43,929 bases of DNA, taken from Bacillota bacterium. Lineage in GTDB: Bacteria > Bacillota > Clostridia > Peptostreptococcales > Anaerovoracaceae. Location of the stretch: the NCBI GenBank assembly GCA_017522185.1, contig JAFWZZ010000023.1, positions 1-43,929 of the forward strand, given 5' to 3'. This document shows, in pieces, positions 33,216-39,086 of the stretch. Each line of letters starts with the position of its first letter. Within the stretch, counting starts at the first letter, position 1. Both the position numbers and the translations under genes were made by a program. Under the pieces are notes generated by a model. It saw only the letters and a program-made list of their open reading frames with translations, was not told the DNA's origin and did not search any database.

Positions 33216-35504
33216 ATGAGAAGACTAACTGCTGCTCTTATGGCCGGCATCATGGTACTGACAACTCTGACCGGCAGTTTAACCGCATTTGCGGACACAG
33301 AGATCGACGAAACTGCGCCTGTGATTCATTCTATAGAACTGCTTAACGGGGATGATTATGACGGCACAGATGAACCATTCAGAGATCCGTTAAAAGTAAA
33401 AATAAACCTGACGGAAGAAGGTTCTGGCGTTTCCTGGATTGATTTGGATTTCGGGGCGAAGGCGTTTTCCTTCCGATATGATGCACATCACTTTGTGGAG
33501 GAAGAAGGACATAAAGAAAATGAACTGTTATTCAGTGGTGAGCATGTCATTGAATGCAGAAATCATGATGCGCTGCCAATGGGGAGACATGAATTGGTCG
33601 GCATATCTGTAGGCGACGCCAATAACAATGTATCTTATGTCAGAAAAGATGAAATCGCTTCCTATTTAGGCAATGTTCCGACACTGAACGTAACGAAAAC
33701 CAACTATAAGGTAGAAAACATTGAGCTTACAAGTTTTCGCTTCCTGCAGACAGACGGACTCGACACAGAAGGAGAACTCCCTGTGGAGTTAAGCTTCCAA
33801 TCCAGCTTCGAGGTTTCCTCTATCATGTTGGACTTCTATGATTTGGATACCGAAAGAGAAGAGCCAAGAGAACTGCAAGTGAGTTTTAAGGAAGGCGAAC
33901 GATTAAAGAGTGGCACCCACAAGGTGGCATTTCCGTTTAACGAATTATATACCAAAGGAACGAAGCTGCTATACGGCATTTGTTTTAATGGGAAATACTG
34001 GATAGACGTAACAGAAAGTTCAATTGTAGAGAATCCAAAGATTCACATCACTAAGGGAAAAGCGCCACGCCGCGATCCCGAAATCATTGACTTTGCATTT
34101 GCAAAAAATGAGATTAAGGCTCCGGACGTGATTCGGGTTGATCTTCAGATTAAAGATTATGGAAATAAGCTGAATCAGGCAGGCCTTCTTTATGTGGACA
34201 AGAATGGAAAATCCTACAGTCTCGAAGGACCGTTGAAAAAGAAAAGCGATGGCAGCTATTACAGTGAGATTCCGGTACACCCGTTCATAACAGAGGGTGA
34301 ATTGAAACTGGATCGCATCAGTGTAGAAAACTATATTCCAAGCCAGGATGCATGTAGCTGCTTCGGCATGATTACCGATACAGAGCGGCTGGCAAAGGGG
34401 GATATTACCCTGACTTCAGGCTACGATATTACATATTTTGGGTCCGTAGGAAACAAGAAGGTGCCTTCTGTACTCAAAGAAATGAATGCAGGTGAAACGG
34501 CGGTTTTAGATTGCAGAAATTATAAAATTGCGTCAAAAGCGATTTTTGAGGCAATCGCAGGCCGTGACGTAACGGTAGCTTTTGTCGACAATAATGTCCA
34601 ATGGGTCTTCAATGGGAAAGACATTCAAAAAAGCAAATGTAAGAAGATCAATCTGACTTCCTACGTTCAGGTTGTTTCTGGTGGAACTGCAGGATTCCCC
34701 GATGACAAAAAGGTCGCAAAGCTGGTCTTCCGTGATAATGGAGAACTGCCGGGGGAAGTTGAAATGCGCATCAATTATGACTATCTGGCGGCAAAATACA
34801 ACTTTGACAAGAAGAACCTGAAACTGACGTATCTGGCACCAACGAACCCGGTACTGGAAGATGCAGATGTAGACACGGCAAAGGACAACTTCTACGAATA
34901 TGAGGTGGATCACAATTCAACCTTCGTGTTATCAAAGACAAAAGCGAAGCTTGGCACGACAACCGTAACCATGGTTCCAAATAATCTGAAATCCGTTAAG
35001 ATTAAATGGAAGAAGACAAAAGGTAACGGCTATTACGTGTATCGTGCGACGAAGAAAGACGGAAAATACAAGAAAGTTGCGACCATCAAAGGGAATAAAA
35101 ACGTATCCTATGTTGATAAGGATGTTGTGAAAGGGAAAAACTACTACTACAAAGTAAAGCCTTATTCCACAAAGAAAAGCTTTAACAAAACCGCCAGGAT
35201 GAGCAAGCCGTGCAAGGTGTATACGAAGCTGAAGACGCCGCGATTCTGTAGTGCTAAATACTCTAAGTATAAAAAAGGGGTTGCGGTTGAATGGTGGTCA
35301 AATGCAGACGCAGAAAAATATGTGCTCTACCGTGCTACAAAAGCAGAGGGGCCATATAAGAAAATCAAGACCTTAACACTGAGCTTTACTACGGATAAAA
35401 CAGCAAAGAAAGACAAGACATATTATTACAAAGTAAAATCCATCTACAAGGATGGATCAAGGATGAACAGCAACTTCAGCAATGTAAAAAGCACACAAGA
35501 TTAA
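33216..35504 (+). CDS. Secreted protein with Ig/Fn3-like domains
   Basis: A 762-residue exported protein. The N-terminus has a signal peptide (RRLTAALMAGIMVLTTLTGS, cleavage after AFA). The first part contains three similar beta-rich segments starting DETAPVIHSIELL, TNYKVENIELTSFR and DPEIIDFAFAKNEIK, each followed by a G/S-rich strand pattern. The C-terminal 200 residues hold two Fn3-like repeats, recognisable by GYYVYRATKKDGKYKKVATI and KYVLYRATKAEGPYKKIKTL, each ending in TYYYKVK-like strands. No anchor motif is visible, so it may be secreted. ATG 33216 has GAGGAGG 6 nt upstream; an ATG at 33210 abuts that site. A surface or matrix role is likely; the ligand is unknown. Confidence 0.8.
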   Translation: MRRLTAALMAGIMVLTTLTGSLTAFADTEIDETAPVIHSIELLNGDDYDGTDEPFRDPLKVKINLTEEGSGVSWIDLDFGAKAFSFRYDAHHFVEEEGHKENELLFSGEHVIECRNHDALPMGRHELVGISVGDANNNVSYVRKDEIASYLGNVPTLNVTKTNYKVENIELTSFRFLQTDGLDTEGELPVELSFQSSFEVSSIMLDFYDLDTEREEPRELQVSFKEGERLKSGTHKVAFPFNELYTKGTKLLYGICFNGKYWIDVTESSIVENPKIHITKGKAPRRDPEIIDFAFAKNEIKAPDVIRVDLQIKDYGNKLNQAGLLYVDKNGKSYSLEGPLKKKSDGSYYSEIPVHPFITEGELKLDRISVENYIPSQDACSCFGMITDTERLAKGDITLTSGYDITYFGSVGNKKVPSVLKEMNAGETAVLDCRNYKIASKAIFEAIAGRDVTVAFVDNNVQWVFNGKDIQKSKCKKINLTSYVQVVSGGTAGFPDDKKVAKLVFRDNGELPGEVEMRINYDYLAAKYNFDKKNLKLTYLAPTNPVLEDADVDTAKDNFYEYEVDHNSTFVLSKTKAKLGTTTVTMVPNNLKSVKIKWKKTKGNGYYVYRATKKDGKYKKVATIKGNKNVSYVDKDVVKGKNYYYKVKPYSTKKSFNKTARMSKPCKVYTKLKTPRFCSAKYSKYKKGVAVEWWSNADAEKYVLYRATKAEGPYKKIKTLTLSFTTDKTAKKDKTYYYKVKSIYKDGSRMNSNFSNVKSTQD

Positions 35505-35507
35505 GAG

Positions 35508-35533
35508 GCGGGCCGACAGGCCCGCTTTCTTTG
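35508..35533 (+). terminator. Terminator after the secreted protein
   Basis: GCGGGCC-GACA-GGCCCGC followed by TTTCTTTG, four bases after the stop codon. Confidence 0.85.
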
Positions 35534-35565
35534 TTGTATCAGACGGCATAAGAAACATAATTCCG

Positions 35566-35594
35566 TTGACAACCACCCAGATGCATGCTATATC
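35566..35594 (+). promoter_or_regulatory. Promoter of the small membrane protein/DUF3842 operon
   Basis: TTGACA (35566-35571), 17-bp spacer, TATATC (35589-35594), followed 21 nt later by the start codon. Confidence 0.65.
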
Positions 35595-35615
35595 TGAAAA
35601 GGGAGGTGCATTCTA

Positions 35616-35894
35616 ATGAGCGCATTCTTTGAAACTATTATGCTGATCTGTTTTGGCCTGTCATGGCCCATTTCCGTACATAAATCCTGGACCAGCAGAA
35701 CTGCCAAAGGTAAGAGCGTTTTCTTTACTTACGCTATTATCCTGGGCTATATCTGCGGCATCCTGGGCAAGATTACCGTAGGTAACATCAACTACGTTCT
35801 GGCACTTTATGTGCTAAACACTTTGATGGTCAGCGCAGATGTGGTATTATATTACCGTAACAGAAGACTGGACAAGTTAGGAGAAGAACAATGA
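35616..35894 (+). CDS. Small three-span membrane protein (PQ-loop/SemiSWEET-like)
   Basis: 92 residues with three predicted spans: ETIMLICFGLSWPISVHKSW, VFFTYAIILGYICGILGK and NYVLALYVLNTLMVSADVVL. The Trp-Pro in the first span and the overall size resemble half-transporters of the SemiSWEET/PQ-loop type, but the similarity is weak and a function should not be assumed. AAGGGAGGTG is upstream. It overlaps the DUF3842 gene by 4 nt, so the two products probably act together or are at least co-translated. Confidence 0.65.
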   Translation: MSAFFETIMLICFGLSWPISVHKSWTSRTAKGKSVFFTYAIILGYICGILGKITVGNINYVLALYVLNTLMVSADVVLYYRNRRLDKLGEEQ

Positions 35895-36301
35895 AGATTT
35901 TAATTATAGACGGACAGGGTGGCCAGCTGGGCGCACAGCTCATCAAAGCCATTGGTGGCACCTTTGCAGATGCTGACATTACGGCAATCGGCACCAATGC
36001 CGTTGCGACGGCATCCATGCTGAGGGCAGGTGCCCATCAGGCGGCAACAGGGGAGAATCCGGTCATCGTGGCATGCAGAAAGACAGATGTGATTATCGGC
36101 CCAATCGGCATCGTCATCGCAGATTCCCTCATGGGGGAAGTGACGCCAAAGATGGCTGTGGCAGTAGGTCAGGCTGACGCCAAACGGATCCTGCTGCCGG
36201 TGAACAAATGCGACAATCTGGTTGCGGGGGTCGCGAAGCCGACGGTGGCGTCTTTGATTGAAGACGTGATCGCGAAAATGAAAAACCAACTTGTCTGCTA
36301 G
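35891..36301 (+). CDS. DUF3842 family protein
   Basis: 136 residues. The start MKILIIDGQGGQLGAQLIKA, the middle ITAIGTNAVATASMLRAGAH, and IIGPIGIVIADSLMGEVTPK are the family pattern, in which a Gly-rich loop after the first strand suggests a Rossmann-like nucleotide-binding fold. The family is common in Clostridia and uncharacterized. It is coupled to the small membrane protein by an ATGA overlap. The next promoter overlaps its stop region. Confidence 0.82.
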   Translation: MKILIIDGQGGQLGAQLIKAIGGTFADADITAIGTNAVATASMLRAGAHQAATGENPVIVACRKTDVIIGPIGIVIADSLMGEVTPKMAVAVGQADAKRILLPVNKCDNLVAGVAKPTVASLIEDVIAKMKNQLVC

Positions 36302-36319
36302 GTTTTTCCATGCTATACT
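36291..36319 (+). promoter_or_regulatory. Promoter of the ECF S-component leader
   Basis: TTGTCT (36291-36296), 17-bp spacer, TATACT (36314-36319). The sequence TGCTATACT followed by TATGCAGAAGTATGC is very similar to the promoter region of the second cobalamin riboswitch at 38079-38127. Confidence 0.6.
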
Positions 36320-36325
36320 GTTTAT

Positions 36326-36442
36326 GGTATGCAGAAGTATGCCACGAAGACAGAAGTCTTTTCATTATAGAAAAAATTAACATGACAAAGACGATACCAG
36401 AAGGTGTCACCATATCCCAGCAGGGGGCGGTGCGCCTTTTTC
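36326..36442 (+). promoter_or_regulatory. Leader RNA with terminator before the S component (riboswitch candidate)
   Basis: About 115 nt between promoter and gene. Hairpins GGTATGC-AGAA-GTATGCC and AAGAC-AGAA-GTCTT come first. Then AAGGTG-T-CACC pairs with GGTG-CGCCTT, directly followed by TTT (36402-36442), an intrinsic terminator shortly before the ribosome-binding site. The layout is that of a transcriptional attenuator. I do not recognise a known ligand class (not cobalamin, TPP, FMN, THF or preQ1-I by eye). Confidence 0.5.
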
Positions 36443-36462
36443 TATTGTCGGAAGGAAGCAAT

Positions 36463-36987
36463 ATGAAGAGAGAAACTGATGTAAAGAAATTAACCTATTC
36501 TGCCTTATTTTTAGCGCTGGCTTTTGTGCTGCCGTTTTTGACAGGCCAGATTCAGCAGATTGGCAACATGCTTTGCCCGATGCATATACCTGTAATCTTA
36601 TGTGGTTTTATCTGTGGGGCACCATGGGGCGGTCTGGTGGGTGCGCTGGCGCCGATTTTAAGATCTATGACTTTGGGCATGCCGGTGCTGTTCCCCAACG
36701 CGGTCTGCATGGCGGTGGAACTTGCCGTTTACGGATTTGTTTCTGGCCTGTTGTATAGCATGCTGCCGAAGAAGAAAGCAAGCGTGTATATCTCACTGAT
36801 TACGGCCATGATTGCCGGCAGGGCGGCATGGGGGCTGGCCATGTTCAGCGTGCTGGGATTCGATACGGCAAAATTCGGCTTTGATGCTATCATCGCGACG
36901 ACTATCACCGCATCCATTCCGGGTATTATCCTGCAGCTTGTGCTGATTCCGGTGATTGTTTTTGCGGTGGAAAAGAGAGTAAAGTAA
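36463..36987 (+). CDS. ECF transporter S component
   Basis: Substrate-binding membrane subunit of a group II ECF transporter, 174 residues with about five or six spans. The pattern LTYSALFLALAFVLPFLTGQ, QIGNMLCPMHIPVILCGFIC, GAPWGGLVGALAPILRSMTL and AVCMAVELAVYGFVSGLLY is of the PF12822-type S components. It would be energized by the EcfA1-A2-T module at 2923-5418. ATG 36463 has GAAGGAAG upstream; in-frame starts further 5' lie in the leader RNA. The vitamin is not identifiable from sequence. Pantothenate-like and corrinoid-related S components are both possible, the latter only by neighbourhood. Confidence 0.8.
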   Translation: MKRETDVKKLTYSALFLALAFVLPFLTGQIQQIGNMLCPMHIPVILCGFICGAPWGGLVGALAPILRSMTLGMPVLFPNAVCMAVELAVYGFVSGLLYSMLPKKKASVYISLITAMIAGRAAWGLAMFSVLGFDTAKFGFDAIIATTITASIPGIILQLVLIPVIVFAVEKRVK

Positions 36988-36995
36988 GACGCCGC

Positions 36996-37024
36996 TTTAC
37001 AAAAACGGATTTCGATGCTACAAT
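36996..37024 (+). promoter_or_regulatory. Promoter of cobalamin riboswitch 1
   Basis: TTTACA (36996-37001), 17-bp spacer, TACAAT (37019-37024). It begins 9 nt after the S-component stop, so the riboswitch unit has its own start. Confidence 0.6.
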
Positions 37025-37045
37025 ACTCGTACAACTGAAGAAACA

Positions 37046-37210
37046 TTCATGTTCTCATGTTACGACATGAGCTAAGAGGGAAGCAGGTGTAAATCCTGCG
37101 CGGTCCCGCCACTGTAAAGGAAGAGCAGGATTCAATATGTCACTGAGGCCGGAAGGCTTTGGGAAGACGGATCGTGCGACGAGGCCTGAGCCAGGAGACC
37201 TGCATGAACT
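37046..37210 (+). promoter_or_regulatory. Cobalamin riboswitch 1
   Basis: Classical B12-sensing RNA. The P1 helix is TTCATG (37047-37052) with CATGAA (37203-37208). The conserved core reads GAAGCAGGTGTAAATCCTGC, GCGGTCCCGCCACTGTAA, then GTCACTG, GGGAAGACGG, CGACGAGGCCTGAGCCAGGA and GACCTGCATG, which includes the B12 box. It is followed by an intrinsic terminator, so cobalamin binding should reduce transcription of the two genes downstream. Confidence 0.93.
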
Positions 37211-37263
37211 GTATTTCTATCGACGGAGCATCGAGAAAGAAAGCGACATAAACAGCAAATACG

Positions 37264-37291
37264 GACTGTGGCTTTTTGGCCACAGTCTTTT
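37264..37291 (+). terminator. Riboswitch-controlled terminator 1
   Basis: GACTGTGGC-TTTTTG-GCCACAGTC followed by TTTT. It lies between riboswitch 1 and the 95-aa gene, in the position of an expression platform. Confidence 0.85.
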
Positions 37292-37337
37292 ATTGTTTTC
37301 TTTTCGAAACGCGGTCATGACGAAAGGAGAAAGAAAG

Positions 37338-37625
37338 ATGACAAATATCAAATGGTTTAAGGACCCGGACAACATTTCTTATGTAGACGCAAATGAATTT
37401 ATGGATCATTTTGGAAAAGAAATCGGTGTTGAAAATTTAAGAGAAAAGGTAAAGGCCTTTGCAGACAATCCAACAAAGGAAGGGCAGATGCTGAAGGGCA
37501 CAAAGAGAACAAGCATCAAGCTGTTCATTCCGGATCTGACATTTGATGAGCATTTGGAAATGGGCGAAAATGTCTGGATGTTTATGGGAGAACATTACGA
37601 CTGCTACTGTATCTATAACCTATAA
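37338..37625 (+). CDS. 95-residue protein of unknown function, B12-regulated
   Basis: First gene after riboswitch 1. The product starts MTNIKWFKDPDNISYVDANE and ends WMFMGEHYDCYCIYNL. It is soluble, mixed alpha/beta in character and has two Cys close to the C-terminus in DCYC. I do not recognise the family. ATG 37338 has AAAGGAGAAAGAAAG upstream; an in-frame start at 37137 would read through the riboswitch and terminator and is rejected. It is 18 nt before a COG2158-like gene, so the two are an operon. Confidence 0.75.
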   Translation: MTNIKWFKDPDNISYVDANEFMDHFGKEIGVENLREKVKAFADNPTKEGQMLKGTKRTSIKLFIPDLTFDEHLEMGENVWMFMGEHYDCYCIYNL

Positions 37626-37643
37626 CCAGAAAGAGGAGAATCT

Positions 37644-37925
37644 ATGAAACCACTGACAACAGAAAACTACAAGTTCCACAGCCATAAAGAATGTGAGTTT
37701 TTCCCATGTCATGAGACAGCGGACAGCGAAGCATTTAACTGCTTATTCTGCTACTGTCCTCTGTATCCTATGGGCAAAAACTGTGGCGGCAACTATGTTT
37801 ATTTAGAAAATGGCATCAAAGACTGCAGCAACTGCATGGTGCCTCACAAAAAAGGCAACTACGACTACATCATGACAAAGCTGATGGAATATCATAAGCA
37901 GCTGCGAGAAGAAGGCCGCCTGTAA
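37644..37925 (+). CDS. Cys-rich small zinc-type protein (COG2158/PF04071-like)
   Basis: 93 residues. The Cys-rich stretch HKECEFFPCHETADSEAFNC, LFCYCPLYPMGKNCGG and KDCSNCMVPHKKGNYDYIM is the pattern of the Cys-rich small domain found beside cobalamin-biosynthesis genes in many anaerobes. About nine Cys and two His could hold zinc or an iron-sulfur cluster. The family's biochemical role is not known. Its place under a B12 riboswitch supports a corrinoid-related function. GAAAGAGGAG precedes the ATG. Confidence 0.85.
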   Translation: MKPLTTENYKFHSHKECEFFPCHETADSEAFNCLFCYCPLYPMGKNCGGNYVYLENGIKDCSNCMVPHKKGNYDYIMTKLMEYHKQLREEGRL

Positions 37926-37933
37926 TGACGGGA

Positions 37934-38039
37934 GATTCATCCATTTGTCTCCACCCATAATGCATTGATCTTAAAACGCAGAGAAAATGGATGCCTGCTC
38001 ATGGAGAGCCCGGCAAAGGGATGGGAAATGCCGGGCTCT
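37934..38039. repeat. Long stem-loops between the Cys-rich gene and riboswitch 2
   Basis: AGAGCCCGGCA (38005-38015) pairs perfectly with TGCCGGGCTCT (38029-38039) around 13 nt. Further out, CATCCATTT near 37937 can pair with AAATGGATG near 37985. There is no U-tract on the plus side. It may still end the upstream operon or stabilize its 3' end. Confidence 0.45.
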
Positions 38040-38078
38040 GCATTGAGCTGCAGTGAAAATTGATATACAAGTCCCCCC

Positions 38079-38107
38079 TTTACGAATTCGCCATTTGGTG
38101 CTATACT
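38079..38107 (+). promoter_or_regulatory. Promoter of cobalamin riboswitch 2
   Basis: TTTACG (38079-38084), 17-bp spacer, TATACT (38102-38107). Confidence 0.6.
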
Positions 38108-38141
38108 AGATATGCAAAAGTATGCACAAAATGAATAACAC

Positions 38142-38308
38142 GAAATTTCATGTTCTCATGCTACGGCATGAGCTAAGAGGGAAGCCGGTGTGAATCCGGC
38201 GCGGTACCGCCGCTGTAAGGGAAGAGTATCGTCTAATATGTCACTGTGACTGCTGGTCATGGGAAGGCAGACGATTGCGATGAGGCCCGAGCCAGAAGAC
38301 CTGCTTGG
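38142..38308 (+). promoter_or_regulatory. Cobalamin riboswitch 2
   Basis: Core GAAGCCGGTGTGAATCCGGC, GCGGTACCGCCGCTGTAA, GTCACTG, GGGAAGGCAGACG, GATGAGGCCCGAGCCAGAAG and ACCTGC match the cobalamin riboswitch. The first 80 nt are close to those of riboswitch 1. Differences are compensatory: GCAGG/CCTGC there and GCCGG/CCGGC here, CATGT/ACATG there and CATGC/GCATG here. An intrinsic terminator follows, then the 89-aa gene. Confidence 0.93.
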
Positions 38309-38375
38309 AATTGGCAGAGATTCTGACGGATTTATCAGACAAGCTGCAAAGTATTTTAGTGTACAGAAATAATAC

Positions 38376-38410
38376 GGGCTGTAACACCATTTGGTGTTAC
38401 AGCCCTTTTT
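38376..38410 (+). terminator. Riboswitch-controlled terminator 2
   Basis: GGGCTGTAACACCA pairs with TGGTGTTACAGCCC, followed by TTTTT. It is one of the strongest terminators in the window and lies before the only gene of this unit. Confidence 0.92.
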
Positions 38411-38471
38411 GTGTTTTTGGTTATAAACGGGACCGCACATAAAAATAGATTAGACAGGTAAGGAAGAACGC

Positions 38472-38741
38472 ATGACACCAGAAGAAAAAAAGATGATTGA
38501 AATTTATGAGCGAATGACCGACGAGGAAATTTTCCAGTTTGTGAGAAATACAGCAGACGAGTTAGGTCGTATACCGACCAAGAACGATTTGCTTTGTCCA
38601 TGGTATCTAAAGGAACGATTTGGTCCGTGGCCAAGATTTATGGAGAAGGCTGGCGTAAAACAAGTCAGCGAAAGACGCAAGAAGAAGCTGGAAGAGATGG
38701 AACTGAAGAAGAGAAGAACAAACAAGAAATCTGACCAGTAG
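38472..38741 (+). CDS. 89-residue HNH-repeat-like DNA-binding protein, B12-regulated
   Basis: The core EEIFQFVRNTADELGRIPTK followed by YLKERFGPWPRFMEKAGV resembles the homing-endonuclease-associated repeat (PF18780-like), a small helix-turn-helix fold. There is no nuclease domain. The C-terminus is a charged, Lys/Arg/Glu-rich helix ending in KKRRTNKKSDQ. A stand-alone unit of this kind could act as a regulator or DNA/RNA-binding adaptor. It has its own promoter, cobalamin riboswitch and terminator. AAGGAAG lies 6 nt before the ATG. Confidence 0.7.
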   Translation: MTPEEKKMIEIYERMTDEEIFQFVRNTADELGRIPTKNDLLCPWYLKERFGPWPRFMEKAGVKQVSERRKKKLEEMELKKRRTNKKSDQ

Positions 38742-38755
38742 CGTTTAATTCGGCT

Positions 38756-38785
38756 TTGATTGAGCCGTGTTAATAAAAATATTAC
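38756..38785 (+). promoter_or_regulatory. Weak promoter of cobalamin riboswitch 3
   Basis: TTGATT (38756-38761), 18-bp spacer, TATTAC (38780-38785). A small dyad (CGGCT/AGCCG, 38751-38767) overlaps the -35 region and may end the preceding unit. Confidence 0.35.
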
Positions 38786-38789
38786 TTTT

Positions 38790-38957
38790 ATGTTTCCTGT
38801 ATGACGGTGATACAGGACGAAGATGGAACCCGGTGCAAGTCCGGGACGGTACCTGCCGCTGTAAGTGAAGAGTTTCTCTCCAATATGCCATTGGGATGCT
38901 GTAAGCGCCTGAGAAGGCGGAGAGACGCAGTGACGCACAAGTCAGAAGACATGCATA
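38790..38957 (+). promoter_or_regulatory. Cobalamin riboswitch 3
   Basis: A more divergent copy. Recognisable core: GGAACCCGGTGCAAGTCCGG, GACGGTACCTGCCGCTGTAA, GCCATTGGGATG, GAGAAGGCGGAGAGACGCAG and the B12 box variant AAGTCAGAAGACATGCA. Peripheral helices differ from copies 1 and 2. No intrinsic terminator is evident after it, so control is probably at translation or through the following 130-nt leader. Confidence 0.85.
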
Positions 38958-39086
38958 GAGCGAAGATAAAGTATTAACTTTTGCAAATGCTATAAGAGGA
39001 AAAATGAATTAGGAGGTGCAAAGAAGACTTGTACGATGGGCATACCGAAGCCCGACGAAATACAAAATAGAGAAAGGAAGATAGAT
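38958..39086 (+). promoter_or_regulatory. Leader between riboswitch 3 and the surface protein
   Basis: The leader has a two-codon frame (ATG AAT TAG at 39004) preceded by AGAGGAAAA, then TAGGAGGTGC. TTGCA near 38981 can pair with TGCAA at 39018-39022. A GGGC/GCCC hairpin follows near 39039-39054. The gene's own site AAAGGAAG is 9 nt before the ATG. Translation control by competing pairings is possible but not shown. Confidence 0.35.

Noticed and set aside
36310-36462. N-terminal extension of the ECF S component
   Set aside because: It starts within the -10 region and crosses the attenuator hairpin. The ATG at 36463 has a proper site and matches S-component length.
37137-37337. N-terminal extension of the 95-aa gene
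   Set aside because: It would be translated from within the cobalamin riboswitch and its terminator. The ATG at 37338 has a good ribosome-binding site.
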